From: Bifidobacterium callimiconis
Lineage (GTDB): Bacteria; Actinomycetota; Actinomycetes; Actinomycetales; Bifidobacteriaceae
Length of the DNA stretch: 64,000 bases
Direction: 5' to 3'
NCBI RefSeq assembly: GCF_003952005.1
Contig: NZ_QXGJ01000008.1
Location: 110,429-174,428 of the forward strand
Shown here: positions 15,505-26,100 of the stretch, one piece after another
How positions within the stretch are numbered: position 1 is the first letter of the stretch
Layout: every line of letters starts with the position of its first letter
Program-made: the position numbers and the translations under genes
Notes under the pieces: model-generated
What the model saw: the letters and a program-made list of their open reading frames with translations, nothing else
The model's database searches: none
Told to the model about the DNA's origin: nothing

Positions 15505-18473
15505 CAGTGGCGTCCCTTCTTCTTACCGCCGAAGAGGCCACCGAAAAATCCTCCGAGGCCGCCCTTCTTGGGCTGTTCCTCAGGCTCGTCGTAGGAGTCG
15601 GGTTCCGACTGCATGGGCTGGAACTGCGGAGGCTCGGACTGTACGGGCTGCTGCACGGACGGCTGGTACGACTGCGGCTGAGCCTGCGGCACGGCAGGCT
15701 GCACCGGAGCCGCAGCGGGAGCGGTGGGCTGCTGGTAATCGAACTGATGCGGCTGGGAAGTCACCATCGGATCCCACGCTGCGCCTGTCTGCTGCTGGGT
15801 CTGCTGTCCCGGCCGCGGAGGCCTCGGAGGCTGTTGCGCATACTGTGCCACACGGTAGTCAACAGGAGTCTGCGGCACGGAAGTCTGCTGAACAGGCTGC
15901 TGCGTACGCACGGACCGTGGCTGAATAGTGGTGGGTTGCGTGGTAACGACCGGAGCAGTCGGCGCCGGAACCGGTTGCGCCGACTGAACGGGCTGCACCG
16001 GCTGAGCAAGCTGAGACGCCTGAGCCAAGCCGGAGACGCGTCCGATATGCTCGGCCGGAGCCTGCATGGGGGTCTCCATGGACTCTGGTTCGTCGTCGTA
16101 GGTCTCGTCCGTGTTGCCTCCGAAGAGTAGTCCACCGAGGAAACCACCGTTGGCCTTGCGAGCCTCCTTGCGAGCCTCTTTCTCGGCTCGCTTCTCATCC
16201 TTAGCGGCCTGCTTGGCCTCCTGATCGCGCAGCTTCTGCAGGGAGGCAAGATCCTCAAGCACAGTGTTCGCGCCTTCCACCAAAGCGGGATCGCCACTCT
16301 CGGAACACAGGGCCATACCGTCGGCCAGCTTGTCGAGCTCCGGCCCCTTGAGCAGCGTCGACTGACCGACCAGAGCGAAGAACCGCTCATCCGTTCCGGC
16401 AGGCAGCATGCCCTGACGCAGCAGGAACTCCGCTACGGTCTGAGGCTTGTCGTTCTTGAGTGCACGAATCAAATGGATCCATACGTCAAGTTCGGCGGCG
16501 GACTGCGCTTCGGCGCCCTGCGGCTGATATTCGTCACCGGTCGGCTCGATCGGACGCACGGCGTACTGGGCGCGATGCTGCAGACAATAGTTCAGCATCA
16601 GATTGTTCAGCGTGATCTTCTTAGCGGGGTCAAGGTCAGCGAAATCACGATAGCGCTGCAATGCCTCGGCTACCTGCGTCACATCGCCGGCGTTGAATGC
16701 CTGTAGGCACTGCTGCGCGTATCCGATGGCGACGTATTCCGGATAGTGCGTCCCACCTTCCAGAGGCTCATACGAGGACGGCACCTGATCAAACTTGAAA
16801 CCGTTGAACGTGAACTTCTTCCAATAGGCCGCCACGACCGCATGCCATACGTCGTCGCTCACAGACTCGTTCCGTAGCAATCGACCCAGGACGACTTCAG
16901 CGTTTTGCACCACCTCACCCGGATCCTGATCCGGCTGAATGCGTGCGACCAGATAGCTCTGAGCGGAGTCAGCCACCACCTGCATCACGGCGGCATGATC
17001 CGCCACCGACTGCAATGCCTCATCTCGATAGGCGGCGATTTCGGAGACCAGATCAACACCTGCAGCCGTGGCCTCCTGCTCGACCCTGACCTTGAGTTGT
17101 TCGCCGAGCACGGCCACATACAGTTCCCGTAGCACGGCCTGACCGTCCGGGTCGCGAGCCAGCAGTTCGCGCAGGCTCAGGAATCCCTGCGACGTACGGT
17201 CGGGGTATGCCTGGGCCAGATACTGGGCGCCCTCGGCGGGGGTCTTGGCCTTGATCACCGTGGCGGTGTACCGCTCCCCCACCTGCACCAGTTCGGGGGT
17301 CTTGGCCTTGCCGATCGCCTCGCCCAACTGCTCGTTGAGCACGTCGTTGAGTTCGTACTGATTGTCCAGGAACTCGGTGAGGGACACCGCGATCAGGTGC
17401 TCGCAGTAGTCGTTCATGCGGTCGAGTCGGGCGAACACGAGCAGGGACATCAGTCTGGTGACGCACTTTTCGTACGAGGACGTGGCCGTGCCGGTCTGTT
17501 CCTCCACCAGCAGGTCGTAGGCCAGCTGATACATGTCCATATCGGCGGCTTCAGCACTGTCGCCGAGCTGTGCGATCTTCGCTTCAAGCGCGGTGAAGAA
17601 TCCGGAAAGTCGATCATTGAAATTGGACGCAGGAACGATCATGAACTGGTACTGCTCGTACCGGTGACGCGCGCCCTTGGTCAGCACGTTCGTGGTGCCG
17701 GTCGCCAGATCGAAGACGCGGGCCGCCGCACGGCTGGGGTGGGCGAACACGATGGTGGTGGGCATGCCGTTGTTCGTCAGATACGTAGAGAACGTGAGCT
17801 TGCCACGCAATGCCGGCGGGATGGCCGCATACAGGCAGGCCATCACCGTGCGGATGGTGGTTTCGCTGCAGTCGCAGTGAATGGTCAGCGTTTCCTTGGC
17901 GCGACTGAACAGCGTGATCACCACGCAGGTGAGCAGATCGGCGAACTTCTGGTCGTCGTTCACGCCCAGTGCGGCGAGATCGGCACGAAGTTCACCCATC
18001 GAACGATGAGGAGCCACCGAGAACGTTGCGGGAGCGGCCGCAGTGGCCTCCACGATCTGCGTGGTCAGAGTCTGATCGGCGGCGAGCGCGAAGTTCGTAT
18101 ACTCCACGTTCAGCACGGACTGCGGGTCGGCGACCAGCTGCTCGAGCGGGAACACGAATCCCTGCGCGCCCATGGCGGCACGACCGACCTCCTCCCTCAC
18201 GCCGTACTTGATGCGGGTGAGGAACGCGTCATGCCCCTGAATACGCAGTTCGGTGACGATCTTCGCCGTGTCTTCCGGATCGAATGTTCCGGAAGACACA
18301 TAGCGAACGTTGCCGTTCTGCAGTCCCTCGAACGCGCTCACCGCACCTGCGGGCAGGCCGGGGGACACATTGACCGTCTGCCAGCCTGCTCCCGCCTCCT
18401 GCTTGCCGACTCGAGTGAAGCAGATCTGGCGAGGAACGCCGCTGCCTCCCGTCGTTCCGTTTGCACCGATCAT
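15504..18473 (-). CDS. GTPase-associated protein 1 (GAP1)-like protein (989 aa)
   Basis: The N-terminus (RQICFTRVGKQEAGAGWQTV, then SPGLPAGAVSAFEGL) matches the GAP1 N-terminal domain that marks GTPase-centred conflict loci. Residues 150-760 are largely helical. From about 760 there is a Lys/Glu/Ala coiled coil, then a 200-residue Pro/Gln-rich disordered tail ending in GGFFGGLFGGKKKGRH. FLGGLLFGG occurs just after the coiled coil. It presumably binds the zinc-ribbon GTPases; one is encoded 60 bp upstream. The start at 18473 has AGGAGGG. It is coupled to the kinase-like gene by a TGATG overlap. Domain assignment is by pattern only. Confidence 0.72.
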   Translation of the reverse strand: MIGANGTTGGSGVPRQICFTRVGKQEAGAGWQTVNVSPGLPAGAVSAFEGLQNGNVRYVSSGTFDPEDTAKIVTELRIQGHDAFLTRIKYGVREEVGRAAMGAQGFVFPLEQLVADPQSVLNVEYTNFALAADQTLTTQIVEATAAAPATFSVAPHRSMGELRADLAALGVNDDQKFADLLTCVVITLFSRAKETLTIHCDCSETTIRTVMACLYAAIPPALRGKLTFSTYLTNNGMPTTIVFAHPSRAAARVFDLATGTTNVLTKGARHRYEQYQFMIVPASNFNDRLSGFFTALEAKIAQLGDSAEAADMDMYQLAYDLLVEEQTGTATSSYEKCVTRLMSLLVFARLDRMNDYCEHLIAVSLTEFLDNQYELNDVLNEQLGEAIGKAKTPELVQVGERYTATVIKAKTPAEGAQYLAQAYPDRTSQGFLSLRELLARDPDGQAVLRELYVAVLGEQLKVRVEQEATAAGVDLVSEIAAYRDEALQSVADHAAVMQVVADSAQSYLVARIQPDQDPGEVVQNAEVVLGRLLRNESVSDDVWHAVVAAYWKKFTFNGFKFDQVPSSYEPLEGGTHYPEYVAIGYAQQCLQAFNAGDVTQVAEALQRYRDFADLDPAKKITLNNLMLNYCLQHRAQYAVRPIEPTGDEYQPQGAEAQSAAELDVWIHLIRALKNDKPQTVAEFLLRQGMLPAGTDERFFALVGQSTLLKGPELDKLADGMALCSESGDPALVEGANTVLEDLASLQKLRDQEAKQAAKDEKRAEKEARKEARKANGGFLGGLLFGGNTDETYDDEPESMETPMQAPAEHIGRVSGLAQASQLAQPVQPVQSAQPVPAPTAPVVTTQPTTIQPRSVRTQQPVQQTSVPQTPVDYRVAQYAQQPPRPPRPGQQTQQQTGAAWDPMVTSQPHQFDYQQPTAPAAAPVQPAVPQAQPQSYQPSVQQPVQSEPPQFQPMQSEPDSYDEPEEQPKKGGLGGFFGGLFGGKKKGRH

Positions 18474-18533
18474 GTTGCCCTCCTAGTACCTTGCCCGTTC
18501 AGGCTCCGTCAGTTTGTATGTGTTCGTGATGTA

Positions 18534-20129
18534 TCAGTGGCGAATCGGCGTGCCCTTGCACCGCTTGGTCATGCCGAGGAAGCCCTTCTCCGTATGCGAG
18601 CACTGCGCGGTACCGGCGGGATTCACCGTCCCGCACAGCGGGCACATCCAACGACCGTCCTCGGTGCACTTGCAATCCGGGCAGAACTCCTGAGTGATGT
18701 GCAGACGACGATTGCACTGCGGGCAGAACCAGTCATTGGGCTCGTTGATGAATCCCGTGGAACCGATGAATCCGAACCGGTTCAGCATCCACAGCAACGG
18801 CTCCACCAGACGCTGCGGCAGCGGCGGCGCGGCCGGAGCCTCATACTCACCCTCGTCATCCTTGAACGTGCCGATCGCGGTACCGATCGCCGACACCATG
18901 AACAGGTCGTGAATCGGATAATCCACCGACAACGACGCAATCAACTCAGCCGATTGGCGCTCTACGAAGTTGTAGACCGGCTCATATAGCTTGTTGTAGC
19001 TATCCGCATTGAATACCGGACGATACTTCCTGCCCACTTTCAGATACTGAAGATTCGGAATCGACTGGCTGCCAAGCACCTGCTGCACCACGATGTCACC
19101 CTTGGAAATACACACCGCCATGGGAATGTGATCGAGATCATTCGCATGTGCATCGAACAGACCATGGACCACGTTCAGCACGGCCTGCGGGCCGCCAACA
19201 GGATCCGGTTCCGAGAACTGCTGCGGCTGCACCACCAGTAGAATGCCATCGGAGTGTTCGATGAACGGGCCAAACTCCTTGGCCTTAGTCGCCACTTCAG
19301 AGTCGTCATAGCTCAACTGACAGTTCTCACCGGCGATGTCGTAGAACACCATCGTCATGTTGTGCGCACGACCAACCTCATCGTTATAGGTCAGATCAAA
19401 GCACAACGGCTGCTGCATCTGCTGCGGAGGAGTGCCTTCCGGCAGACGCCGCTGCATTTCCACCGGATTGACATCACGGTACTTATACGCATACATGGAC
19501 GTGGGATTCACGGTGATGCCGCACTTGGCCAGATCGGTGACGAACCACTGCACCAACTGTGACAGATACACGGTCTTTCCGGCGCCGGTGATGCCGATGA
19601 TCGAAATAAACTTCACCGGATACTTGCCGTACAGACCCGGCAACGGATTATGACAAAACGGGCACACGCGACGTGTGGTCTCACGCCCCAAACAATCCGT
19701 GACCTTATACAGCAGACCGGAGTCGGAGATCACCGGCCCTTCCGTGGAGGAGAAGAACTGCTGGTCCGCGGGATTGTTCGGATCATACACACGACGCAGC
19801 CAAGGATCCACACCGGCGACGCCATCATGCGCCTTCGCCGGCATTTCTGTGGTACCGCCGAATTTCTTCCAGAACTTCTCGTACTCGGGATCCTCCTGCT
19901 GAACGAATCCGGCGAGAGTCTTGAACCGATCGATCAGCTGGGTGCGGGCGGCGTTGCTCAGCATCGGATCCTTGGTGATGTCCGCCACCGAATAGTATTC
20001 CTTGCCCGTGTTCGGATCGGTGAACTCGATGTCGTCCTCGCTATTGAACACGGTCTCCATACGGAAGTGGACGGCGGCGTCATCGAACTCCTTGAAGCAG
20101 TACAGGCACTTGATCTGGTGTCCCGGCAT
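18534..20129 (-). CDS. Zinc-ribbon P-loop GTPase, paralogue D (531 aa)
   Basis: It has the same architecture as paralogue A. The N-terminal Cys pair is CLYC at 8-11 rather than CPYC, with CPFC at 156-159, Walker A GITGAGKT at 179-186, DIAG as the G3 element, SKGD for G4, and a C-terminal double zinc ribbon. The C-terminal segment (18546-18815) is nearly identical in DNA to 2284-2560 of paralogue A, although the G domains have diverged clearly. This suggests recent gene conversion. The start has AAAGGAG. It is the GTPase nearest the GAP1-like gene and therefore its most likely partner. Confidence 0.85.
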   Translation of the reverse strand: MPGHQIKCLYCFKEFDDAAVHFRMETVFNSEDDIEFTDPNTGKEYYSVADITKDPMLSNAARTQLIDRFKTLAGFVQQEDPEYEKFWKKFGGTTEMPAKAHDGVAGVDPWLRRVYDPNNPADQQFFSSTEGPVISDSGLLYKVTDCLGRETTRRVCPFCHNPLPGLYGKYPVKFISIIGITGAGKTVYLSQLVQWFVTDLAKCGITVNPTSMYAYKYRDVNPVEMQRRLPEGTPPQQMQQPLCFDLTYNDEVGRAHNMTMVFYDIAGENCQLSYDDSEVATKAKEFGPFIEHSDGILLVVQPQQFSEPDPVGGPQAVLNVVHGLFDAHANDLDHIPMAVCISKGDIVVQQVLGSQSIPNLQYLKVGRKYRPVFNADSYNKLYEPVYNFVERQSAELIASLSVDYPIHDLFMVSAIGTAIGTFKDDEGEYEAPAAPPLPQRLVEPLLWMLNRFGFIGSTGFINEPNDWFCPQCNRRLHITQEFCPDCKCTEDGRWMCPLCGTVNPAGTAQCSHTEKGFLGMTKRCKGTPIRH

Positions 20130-20210
20130 TGGAGCTCCTTTCTTATTGGTCTACGACTATGCAGTGATTGCAGTAATTGCGCGGTGGATTATCGACGGTT
20201 TATGCAGCGG

Positions 20211-20900
20211 TCAGGCGGCGTTGATCTCGTATCCACTGCCCATGGGCACCACCTTGAGCGGCGGCTGCGTGCCGTTGGGCGCGGTATACAGGGCCACGGT
20301 GAACGGTTTGCCAAGCAGGTCGCGCGTGATCGGGTAGATGTACGGGCAGCCGTCGAAGGTGTATCCCAGACCGGTGCCGTCGTAGCCGGGGATGGGCTGC
20401 ACACGCACGGTGTAGCCCACCACCCTGGTTTCGGTGTGCTTGCTGAACAGGAAGCCCTTGGTCTCGGTCACGGTCTGCTGGCCAACGCTCACGTTGACAA
20501 TGGCCGGCACCTCGCACCGGTAGACGTAGTATTCGTTGGGCAGGTAGACGTCCATCACGTTCTGCTGCAGATCGCACGCGTATGCGGCATACACGGCGTG
20601 CGCCACCGGAATGCGATAGCTCTTGATGTTCACCACGCCGCGCGACACCATCACGGCCGTCACGTCGGGCGTCACACGCACTTCCATGCCCATGAGCAGC
20701 GACTGCCACGTCTGATCGTCCTGGCATTTGGCCACGAACTGGTCGAACAGCTCACCCTCGAACTCCACCGACTTGCCGAAGCCGGCACGCAGGAACAGCG
20801 TGTAGTTGTTGCCGCGGTCCTCCCATGTGATCGAATCGCCGGCACGCTGCACGTTGGTCACGTAATGCCCGGCGTCGGGCTGCTTCGCGTTGATCTCCAT
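20211..20900 (-). CDS. Conserved-looking protein of unknown function in the tubulin/GTPase locus (229 aa)
   Basis: This soluble protein has no signal peptide or membrane helix and shows mostly beta-strand character (alternating Val/Thr/Tyr). There are only two or three cysteines, with no metal motif. Segments such as YVYRCEVPAIVNVSVGQQTV and GYTFDGCPYIYPITRDLL look structured, but I do not recognise the family. It is 55 bp downstream of the 661-residue unknown gene, and AAGGAAAGG precedes its ATG. Its position between a tubulin-like gene and a GTPase gene suggests it is an integral member of the system. Confidence 0.7.
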   Translation of the reverse strand: MEINAKQPDAGHYVTNVQRAGDSITWEDRGNNYTLFLRAGFGKSVEFEGELFDQFVAKCQDDQTWQSLLMGMEVRVTPDVTAVMVSRGVVNIKSYRIPVAHAVYAAYACDLQQNVMDVYLPNEYYVYRCEVPAIVNVSVGQQTVTETKGFLFSKHTETRVVGYTVRVQPIPGYDGTGLGYTFDGCPYIYPITRDLLGKPFTVALYTAPNGTQPPLKVVPMGSGYEINAA

Positions 20901-20955
20901 GATCCCGCCTTTCCTTGTTCGCTTACTCCGATTACGCTTCCGCTCGTCTATCCGT

Positions 20956-22941
20956 CTATTCCGCGCTCAACTGGTCTTCGTCCAGCGGGTAGAACCAGAT
21001 CGACGTGGCGCTGTCACGCTGGCCGGCGTTGTAGTACACACGGCTCACGCCGGGCAGACGCACGAAATTGTCGAGATACGAGTACAGCTTGTGGGAGGCG
21101 CTGCCTGGCGTGTCGTCGATGTGCAGCATGTACGCCTCCATCGCACGATCCGGTTCGCGCAGCATCATGGCGGAATAGCCCATGCGATCGCCCACATTCT
21201 CGGTAAGCTCCTTGCCCACCACCAGATCGGCGGCCTCGGCGCTCTTGCCGTCGGCCAGACGTTCCACGGCCTCGTCCATGAAGCCCATCTCGAACACGTG
21301 CTTGCCGCCGAACTCGCTGACGAACAGCGGCTGCAGCGCATGCTCGCGCAGAATGCGCAGCATGTCGGCCTTCGTATTGCCCACGCGCAGCAGTTCGGCG
21401 AACAGATTGGCGCGAACGTTCACGTCGGAGAAGAACGACTCGACGCACTTGGTGTAGAAGCCCTCGACGTTCATATGCGCACCGTCCTGCTTGATCGACG
21501 CGGCGAACGCGACATCATGCTGAATGGCGGTGAAGGTCCTCAACGTATCCTCGGCGGCGGCGCGCATACGCTTGAGCGACTGCACGGTATGATCACGCAC
21601 CTGACCGGCGATGGCACGGGTGATGAGCTGCTGCACCGCGTCCGGCACCGGACGCTGCATGATCGTATCCTCCGACAGCACCACGTCGGAGAACGCCTCC
21701 AACGTGCGCGACTCCAACTGCTGGTCGTTGAGCGAAGCCAGCTGCGCCGCATTCAGACTCGACCGGACCTGCTGCTCGATACGCGCGTCGATGTTTCCGG
21801 AGCCCGCGCTACCCAGGTATTCGCTGAGCAGACGATACTGATTCTGCTCAAGGAACGCCTGCAGACAGCCACCGGTCGCCTGCAACGCCATGCCATACGG
21901 CATGGAGACGATGTTGCCGCCCTGCTGCAAGTTCGGCAGATTCCGCTCGAATCCGGCGAACTTGGACGCCACCTCGGCAAACTCCTGACGGGACTGCTCC
22001 ACGATCGACGAGCGCCCGTTCTGAATACCCAACGCCGCGCCCATCGCCTCACGACTGGGCTTGGTAAACGTGGGATCCGACATCATCTCGCCAAGTTTGG
22101 CCAGCATGATCTTCAGCGCCACCACCACGATGTCGCGACGAGGACGATCCACGTACTTGAACGCGGCGGTGAACGCCGGACGATCGGACGAATAGAACAT
22201 CTTGCCGCTGGTGGACAGATCAAGATACCCGTTGTGCGAATTCGACAGCAGCATCACGTCGGACAGCACGTCACGCTCACTGTGCACGGCCTCGTCAAAG
22301 CCAGAGAACAGACCCGTGTAGCCACGCTTGGTCTTGTTGCCGTACACGAACACGCCGTCGTACAGATGATGACCGACCGAACCGACATCCTCGGCATCAT
22401 AGAGGGCACGCAGTTCAGTGACGATCTTCGGGGCGTTGGCCGTACCCAGATCATTGTTGAGCAGCACCATGAGCATGGTGTTCACGGACACGCCGGTGAA
22501 CAGCCGCTTGATGTCCTCGATCGCCAGATACCAACGATGGAAATCCTCCGGGGTAATGCCCGTGGAATCCACCACGCAGTAGAGGGAGCACTGGTTCATG
22601 TTGGCGAACATGCCCGACTGGCTCATCATGGCCATCACCTGCTTCTGCAGATCGGCCGCACCAAGATGACCACCGCCACGCAGATCGTGGAACGGTTCGC
22701 CGGATGCCCCCTCCTTCAACTGATCGGGATCATCGATCTCAAGGAAAGGAATGGACTCCACGCTGCCACCCCAGCCATCACGCACGCCACGCAGCACGTC
22801 CGGATGGAACTCGGCCGAGCGCTCGCCATAGTAGAACACACAGGCGGGGTATTCCGGCACCGAATAATCGGACATGCCGCTGCCGCGTTGCGTACGCAGA
22901 TCGCCAATGGCCGCGCCGACCAGTTCGTTCACGGTTTCCAT
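20956..22941 (-). CDS. Unknown protein paired with tubulin-like gene (661 aa)
   Basis: I chose the ATG at 22941 because AAAGGA lies nine bases upstream; an upstream GTG at 22959 would have no ribosome site. The N-terminal half has alternating strands and helices typical of an alpha/beta fold (YPACVFYYGERSAEFHPDVL, then QCSLYCVVDSTGITPEDFHR and VNTMLMVLLNNDLGTANAPK). The C-terminal half is helical. I see no P-loop or tubulin G-box. It directly follows the 1137-residue tubulin-like gene after a hairpin repeat and may be its dedicated partner or a degenerate relative. No function can be named. Confidence 0.7.
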   Translation of the reverse strand: METVNELVGAAIGDLRTQRGSGMSDYSVPEYPACVFYYGERSAEFHPDVLRGVRDGWGGSVESIPFLEIDDPDQLKEGASGEPFHDLRGGGHLGAADLQKQVMAMMSQSGMFANMNQCSLYCVVDSTGITPEDFHRWYLAIEDIKRLFTGVSVNTMLMVLLNNDLGTANAPKIVTELRALYDAEDVGSVGHHLYDGVFVYGNKTKRGYTGLFSGFDEAVHSERDVLSDVMLLSNSHNGYLDLSTSGKMFYSSDRPAFTAAFKYVDRPRRDIVVVALKIMLAKLGEMMSDPTFTKPSREAMGAALGIQNGRSSIVEQSRQEFAEVASKFAGFERNLPNLQQGGNIVSMPYGMALQATGGCLQAFLEQNQYRLLSEYLGSAGSGNIDARIEQQVRSSLNAAQLASLNDQQLESRTLEAFSDVVLSEDTIMQRPVPDAVQQLITRAIAGQVRDHTVQSLKRMRAAAEDTLRTFTAIQHDVAFAASIKQDGAHMNVEGFYTKCVESFFSDVNVRANLFAELLRVGNTKADMLRILREHALQPLFVSEFGGKHVFEMGFMDEAVERLADGKSAEAADLVVGKELTENVGDRMGYSAMMLREPDRAMEAYMLHIDDTPGSASHKLYSYLDNFVRLPGVSRVYYNAGQRDSATSIWFYPLDEDQLSAE

Positions 22942-22994
22942 TGCATCCATTCCTTTCACATCTTTACGTTTTTCGGGGGTGATTGCGCGTTCAG

Positions 22995-23128
22995 GGTGTG
23001 ATCCCTCCCTCTGTCACGGCGAACGCCGTGACATCTCCCTCCCAAGGAGGGAGAACCCTCTTTTCACCGTGCTCCCTCCTTGGGAGGGAGCTAGCCGGCG
23101 AAAGCCGGACTGAGGGAGGGATCACACC
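22995..23128. repeat. 134-bp composite inverted-repeat element between genes
   Basis: The outer arms GGTGTGATCCCTCCCTC (22995-23011) and its exact complement (23112-23128) enclose four smaller hairpins: GTCACGGC/GCCGTGAC, CTCCCTCC/GGAGGGAG twice, and AGCCGGC/GCCGGACT. It separates the tubulin-like gene from the next gene and belongs to the hairpin repeat family seen throughout the window. Confidence 0.8.
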
Positions 23129-23138
23129 TCGCTCAGCC

Positions 23139-26100
23139 TCACAGGGTGATGAAGTTCTCCAGAGCGAACAGCTCAAGGGCCTTCTTCAGATTCTTGATCT
23201 GAGCCTTCACCTCCGGCACCTCGCGCGGGAAGAACGCCGTGGCCACCTTCACGATGTCCTTGGCACGACCCAGCTCCTTGGACGCCGCCTGGCAGGCGGT
23301 CTCCACCGACTCCGGCGTCTCATCGGCATCAAGGATCTCCTGCACGGCGGTACGAATGGAGCTACGCACCTCCGGATCAAGCTCCTTGAAGGTCTTGTAC
23401 GCCTGATACAGCGGAACGCCACCATACGGCTTCATACGCTTATCGGACAGCACGGTCTCATCACCGAACTCCGGATCCACATACACGACCTTCGGAATGT
23501 GCAGCTCGATCACACCGGTGAACAACGCGTTTGTGAAGTCGGAGAAGTCGTCGTCGATCTTCGGCTCGAGAGCCTTGATGTCGTCCTCGATCTCCTTGTT
23601 CTTGTCCATCTCGGCCTTGACGAGCTTCTGCAGTTCAGGAGCCTTGGCAAGGTTGTCGATGCAGATATCAAGCTCATTTTGCGTATCAGTGCTGAACTCC
23701 GACGACAGCACGCGCTTGTTCGGCTCGTACTCGCGGTTGTCGCTCATGGCCTTGAGCTTGGTCTGGGCATCGATCTTCACATCATTCGGCTGGTCCTTGG
23801 CCGCATCGAAGTCCGTACGGAACCGCTGCATGTACGAATCCGTGATCACACGGATCTCATACGCGCTGCTGGTCTTTTCAATGATGCCGGCCTTGAGCGC
23901 CTGCTCGAACAGAACCTTGGCACGCTCGGCGCGCTCCTGCAGCGTGGCATCATTACGATCCGTCATCATGCTCAGCGGCGTCGGAGACGGCAGCAGGTTC
24001 CAGTCACGGCTGTCCTTGATCTCCGGAAGACCATCGACATACTCGGCACGCTCGTACAGGTGCTTGCCGACGGACGGATTCTGCACGGAATCGGACTCGT
24101 ACTGGGCGACGCCCTTATAACCCCACATCGGCACGCCAAGCAGGCAGCGAAGAATGCTGATGCGATCACGAACGCCGGTCTTGCGAACCGAGAACGTCTT
24201 ATCGGAATCGGCCAAGCGCATGGCGGCATCAATCACAACCGGAGCACTCTGGGGGATCGTAAGATAACCGATACCACAAGCGTCATCGACGGTGTAGCCG
24301 GTCTCGGTCCAGAACAGCGGGGCCGCATTCTCATTCACCGACTGCAGCAGGTCCTCGCACACGATCTGCGCCAGCTTGTCCGCATCCTGGGTCTGGTACT
24401 TGTCCTTAAGGAACGACTCCAGCGAGCGCGACGAGAACGCGCTGAACTTGTCGATGAAGTAGTCCGACACCATATGCGACAGATATGCCTCGTCACCGTT
24501 CGGGCCCCAGCCCTTCAGGCCGTTCGGGCTCAGCAGCGCCTCCAGCAGCTCGTGAGCCTGGGACGGGATGTCCATCTGACGCACCGTCTCGTTCAGGCTC
24601 GGCATGAGCTCCTGCATGGTGATCAACGGCATCTCATACGGGTTCTGCTTGTCCGCGAACGCCTCCAGCTCGGCGCGATTCGCCTCGAACGTATCGAACA
24701 GGCCCGTCACCGTCGTGGTGAACGGGGTCGTGAAGTTGTTCGCCATCACACGCAGCTGATCCTTGACCGTATCCATCAGATCAACCAGCGTCTGATACAT
24801 CTTCACACGGGTCTGGAACACGACCAGCTGACGCGCCGCGTTCGCGTAATCCTTGTACGCGCCACCCAGCTTGAGGAAGCCGGCAGCCTGGAACTCACGC
24901 TCCTTCTGCTCGTAATCCCGGTACGCGTGCGAGTCGATCTGATACTGCTCATGATCGCGACGGCTCACCGCCTCGGCACGGATGCCTTCGGCCGCGGCAA
25001 GCAGATCGGAGCCGCCCAGACCCTGCACCAGCTGAGCCGCATAGTACGGGCCACGGTTAGGATCGGCCATCGCCTCACGCACCGCGTTCAGCACGATGCC
25101 CATCACCGACTGCACATTCGACGCCGTGCCGGTCAGCACCTGCTCGTACGACTGCAGCGGCTGGGAAAGCGCCGTGTAATTACGCGCCAGCGCGCCCTCG
25201 GCAGCGGCCTGCGCATCATGCAACGGGCTGATCAGCAGCTCCGTGCTGTCATGCACGTCCTTGGCCTTCAGATCCGGTAACGGGAATGCCATGTTCACGC
25301 CCTGGTTCAGGCGCTGCAGCATCGCATCGAACGTGAACCCGATCGTCTTCTGGAACACCGCGGACTGCTCGTTCGGCGGCACCAGGTTACGTACGCCGGC
25401 AAAGCCCTCGAACACCTTCGACGCCAGATACGTCAGCACCTGCTTGAACGGCACCAGCGTGCACGCAGCGCCCAGCACCAGATAGTCGTAAGCTGCGCCG
25501 GACCTCTTCTGCACCAGTTCCTTGTTCTTCGTAATATTGGAGAAGTGAGATTCCAGAGTGAAGGAATCGCCCTCCGACTTGACGAGGAAGTCCATCACGT
25601 AATCAGTCACCACATTCATGGCATACTGATACGCCTCAGGAATCACCGCACCATCGGACGTGGTGCCGGAAATCAGATGGCAGTACTCCACCGGAGGCTT
25701 CGTGGTGCGGATCTCGCCCACACCCGGATATTCCTGATGCCAGCAGTCGCCATTGTTCTCGAAGTTCATGCAGTAGTCCAGCTCCTGCATGGACGCATAA
25801 CCGTTCTGCATGATGTAGCTCTTGGTCTCGTCGGAGATACCCGGCTTCTCGAGGTTCACATCAGGCAGGAAGAAATAACCCAGTGTCTTGGACTTGGTGG
25901 TACCGGTATCGCTCAACGCCCGCTGCACCAGATAGCAGGCATCAAGGAACGTACCGGCACCCGTTCCACCACTCATGCCAGAGAAGATATGCACGTATAC
26001 ACGGCAGTCGCCAAGACCACGCTTGGCATCCTTCACAGCCTGTTCCACGCGGGAGACGAACGCCTTCGCCTTCTGCATAAGCAGGAAACGGCCGAGCTGA

